A program made the position numbers and the translations under genes. Under the pieces are notes generated by a model. The model saw only the letters and a program-made list of their open reading frames with translations. It did no database searches and was not told the origin of the DNA. Shown piece by piece: positions 19,648 through 20,916 of a stretch of 20,916 nucleotides of DNA. How positions within the stretch are numbered: the stretch's first letter is position 1; every line of letters begins with the position of its first letter. The DNA is from Plakobranchus ocellatus. Lineage: Eukaryota; Mollusca; Gastropoda; Plakobranchidae. The stretch spans positions 3,787 to 24,702 of the forward strand of contig BLXT01003624.1 of assembly GCA_019648995.1 (NCBI GenBank). The letters run 5' to 3'.

Positions 19648-20916
19648 GATCTAGCTGTGGAGAGGGAGCCAACCATCAATTTTGAAGTGAGATATAGCCT
19701 GAAAATTGTGAGTTTCAACTCTTGGAATCCGTCACAGACAGCTTCAAATCTTCTTCAAGAGGGTAACATTTTTTTTCTACATATCGATAGAGAAAGGTTG
19801 AAAGACACTATAAAATAATCCCAAATTGCCAACACTGGATCAAACCTGCGAGTTAATTCGATCATGACAGAGCTATTGTTTTCAGTAAAATTGCACCCTT
19901 TTTCTTACTTATTTTGGAAATGGCAGACATAGGACATGTCAGAAAGAGCTAAAATACGATGGGAATCTGCTTTTTAAATAAAGGCTAGGGTTTCCTCATG
20001 CAAGTCAATCATGATGGATGTCAAAATTGCCTGAAGTTAGTATTAAAATGCTGTTGTTTCATTTGGATGTGGAATTTTGGAATTGATTTTAGTTCTTTCA
20101 CTGACAAACCTTGGTCAACATCTAAGCTAACGAAAGCAAAGGTCTCCTTCTTGAATTTAATAACAACAGCGGCCAAAAGTGAAAGAAGTAAGCAACAAAA
20201 TCCCGTCGCTTCATTGCGATGTGTAATTTATTAATGGATTTTTGCTCTTTAATGGATGCACCTTAGTCAATATCTAAGCAAACGCAAGCCTGGAAAACCA
20301 TAGAAATGTACAAAATTTCTACTCCATTTCATGATCAAAGCATCGACTTGTTTTTGTCCATACCATTAAGTTTTTTTTTTTCATTTTTAATAATTTACAT
20401 GACCAAAAATTGGCAATTTTTGGCTGAATCACTAGTCTAAAAAAAGGTTGAAAGCTTCAACTTTGATGGCCTTTTTCTCGGACACAACCAGGAAAATGTT
20501 GAATTTTCATCTACGTAGTGATAGAGGTAAGTTGAAAGACACTGTTAAATAATTCAAATGGCCAGCAACAGCTCAAAATCACGAGTTAGTTTCAATCGTG
20601 ACATGGCCATTTTTTAGTATAAAAGTTCGCCCTTTTTCTTTCTTATTTTGGAAACTGCTGGCATTGGCCATGCCGGAAGATGCTTAAATGCTTCAAGAAA
20701 ATGCTTTTCATTGTAAGCAAAGGTCCTTTTTATAAATTCAATGATGACTGAAGCAAAAAATGCAAGTAGTGAGCATCAAAATTCTGTAGCTCCACGGCAA
20801 TGCTGAATTTGTTAGGGCTTTTTCCTCTCTTGTGGAAGAGTTTCTGTAAAAATCTGACACCATTCACTGATGTTATTATTGTACTCTACTTTATGGCGGA
20901 AATATTTGATCTTTTA
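19648..20916 (+). repeat. Array unit u9 (A with internal duplication, B, runs off the edge)
   Basis: The A block is the u2/u5 subtype up to about 20134 (TCTAAGCTAACGAAAG). It then steps back about 170 bp into a common-type A block (CAAAGGTCTCCTTCTTGAA), so the AAGTGAAAGAAGTAAGC region follows a second time. B follows from about 20480 and matches the u5 B subtype up to the window end. TATCGATA is at 19782-19789. Confidence 0.85.

Larger units (their letters stand above)
1290..20916 (+). repeat. Diverged tandem array, ~1.5 kb period, three sub-monomers per unit
   Basis: An anchor phrase (TCAAGAGGGTAAC and close variants) recurs at about 1496, 2674, 8551, 10044, 11701, 13394, 16815, 18232 and 19759. 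Removing the 4363-bp transposon and the 174 bp of SINE plus duplication gives spacings of about 1.2, 1.5, 1.5, 1.5, 1.7, 3.4, 1.4 and 1.5 kb. The 3.4 kb step contains unrelated DNA at 14830-16261. Within a unit, three related blocks follow one another. A has GGCAGACATTGGACATGTC, B has GCTGACATTGGCCATGTC and long C forms have GGCCAGGCACTAGAG. All are preceded by a T-rich run and a variant of TTTTGGAAA. All units point the same way, and the array runs off the right edge. It reads as satellite-like noncoding DNA: open frames inside it are short and broken differently in each copy. Confidence 0.9.

Noticed and set aside
1290-20916. CRISPR array or bacterial repeat cassette
   Set aside because: The repeats are about 1.5 kb, diverged and without spacers, and the context is eukaryotic.

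Overview
The window is eukaryotic, AT-rich, repeat-dominated DNA, most likely from an invertebrate animal. There are no operons, bacterial-type genes or ribosome-binding sites. What can be recognised is a cut-and-paste DNA transposon whose protein resembles a family common in invertebrate genomes, a tRNA-derived SINE, CT and AT microsatellites, and metazoan-type splice and polyadenylation signals. The species cannot be fixed from the sequence. No intact protein-coding gene was found.

Layout. 1-1289 is non-array flanking DNA with a possible small exon (651-688), a perfect 20-bp palindrome (839-858) and a spaced inverted repeat (969-1219). From about 1290 to the end runs a diverged head-to-tail array with a period near 1.5 kb (nine units, u1-u9, all in the same orientation). 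Each unit holds three anciently related sub-monomers of about 400-600 bp, called A, B and C here. Copies u3-u4-u5 resemble u7-u8-u9 in order, about 8.1-8.3 kb away, so a higher-order repeat of about four units lies on top of the 1.5 kb period. Several units carry internal deletions or jumps of the kind left by unequal or microhomology-mediated recombination.

Three things interrupt the array. (1) 4121-8483 is a 4363-bp DNA transposon with imperfect terminal inverted repeats (27 of 33 positions match) and a 4-bp AAAT target-site duplication, verified against uninterrupted array copies. It carries one plus-strand transposase-like gene (5156-7493) broken by nonsense codons and frame changes, with a candidate intron just before the start codon. 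A DDD residue pattern and the 4-bp duplication make the Sola superfamily the best guess. (2) 10908-11068 is a 161-bp tRNA-derived SINE with A and B boxes and a perfect 13-bp target-site duplication. (3) 14830-16261 is unrelated DNA holding a CT/AT microsatellite, a minus-strand relic coding segment and a GC-richer stretch of nested inverted repeats.

History inferred from nesting: an ancient three-part monomer was amplified into 1.5 kb units and then multi-unit blocks. The transposon entered u3 and decayed, and the SINE entered u4 more recently, since its duplication is still perfect. The most notable items are the complete boundary-defined but dead transposon and the multi-level array with a recurrent exon-like 38-nt cassette.
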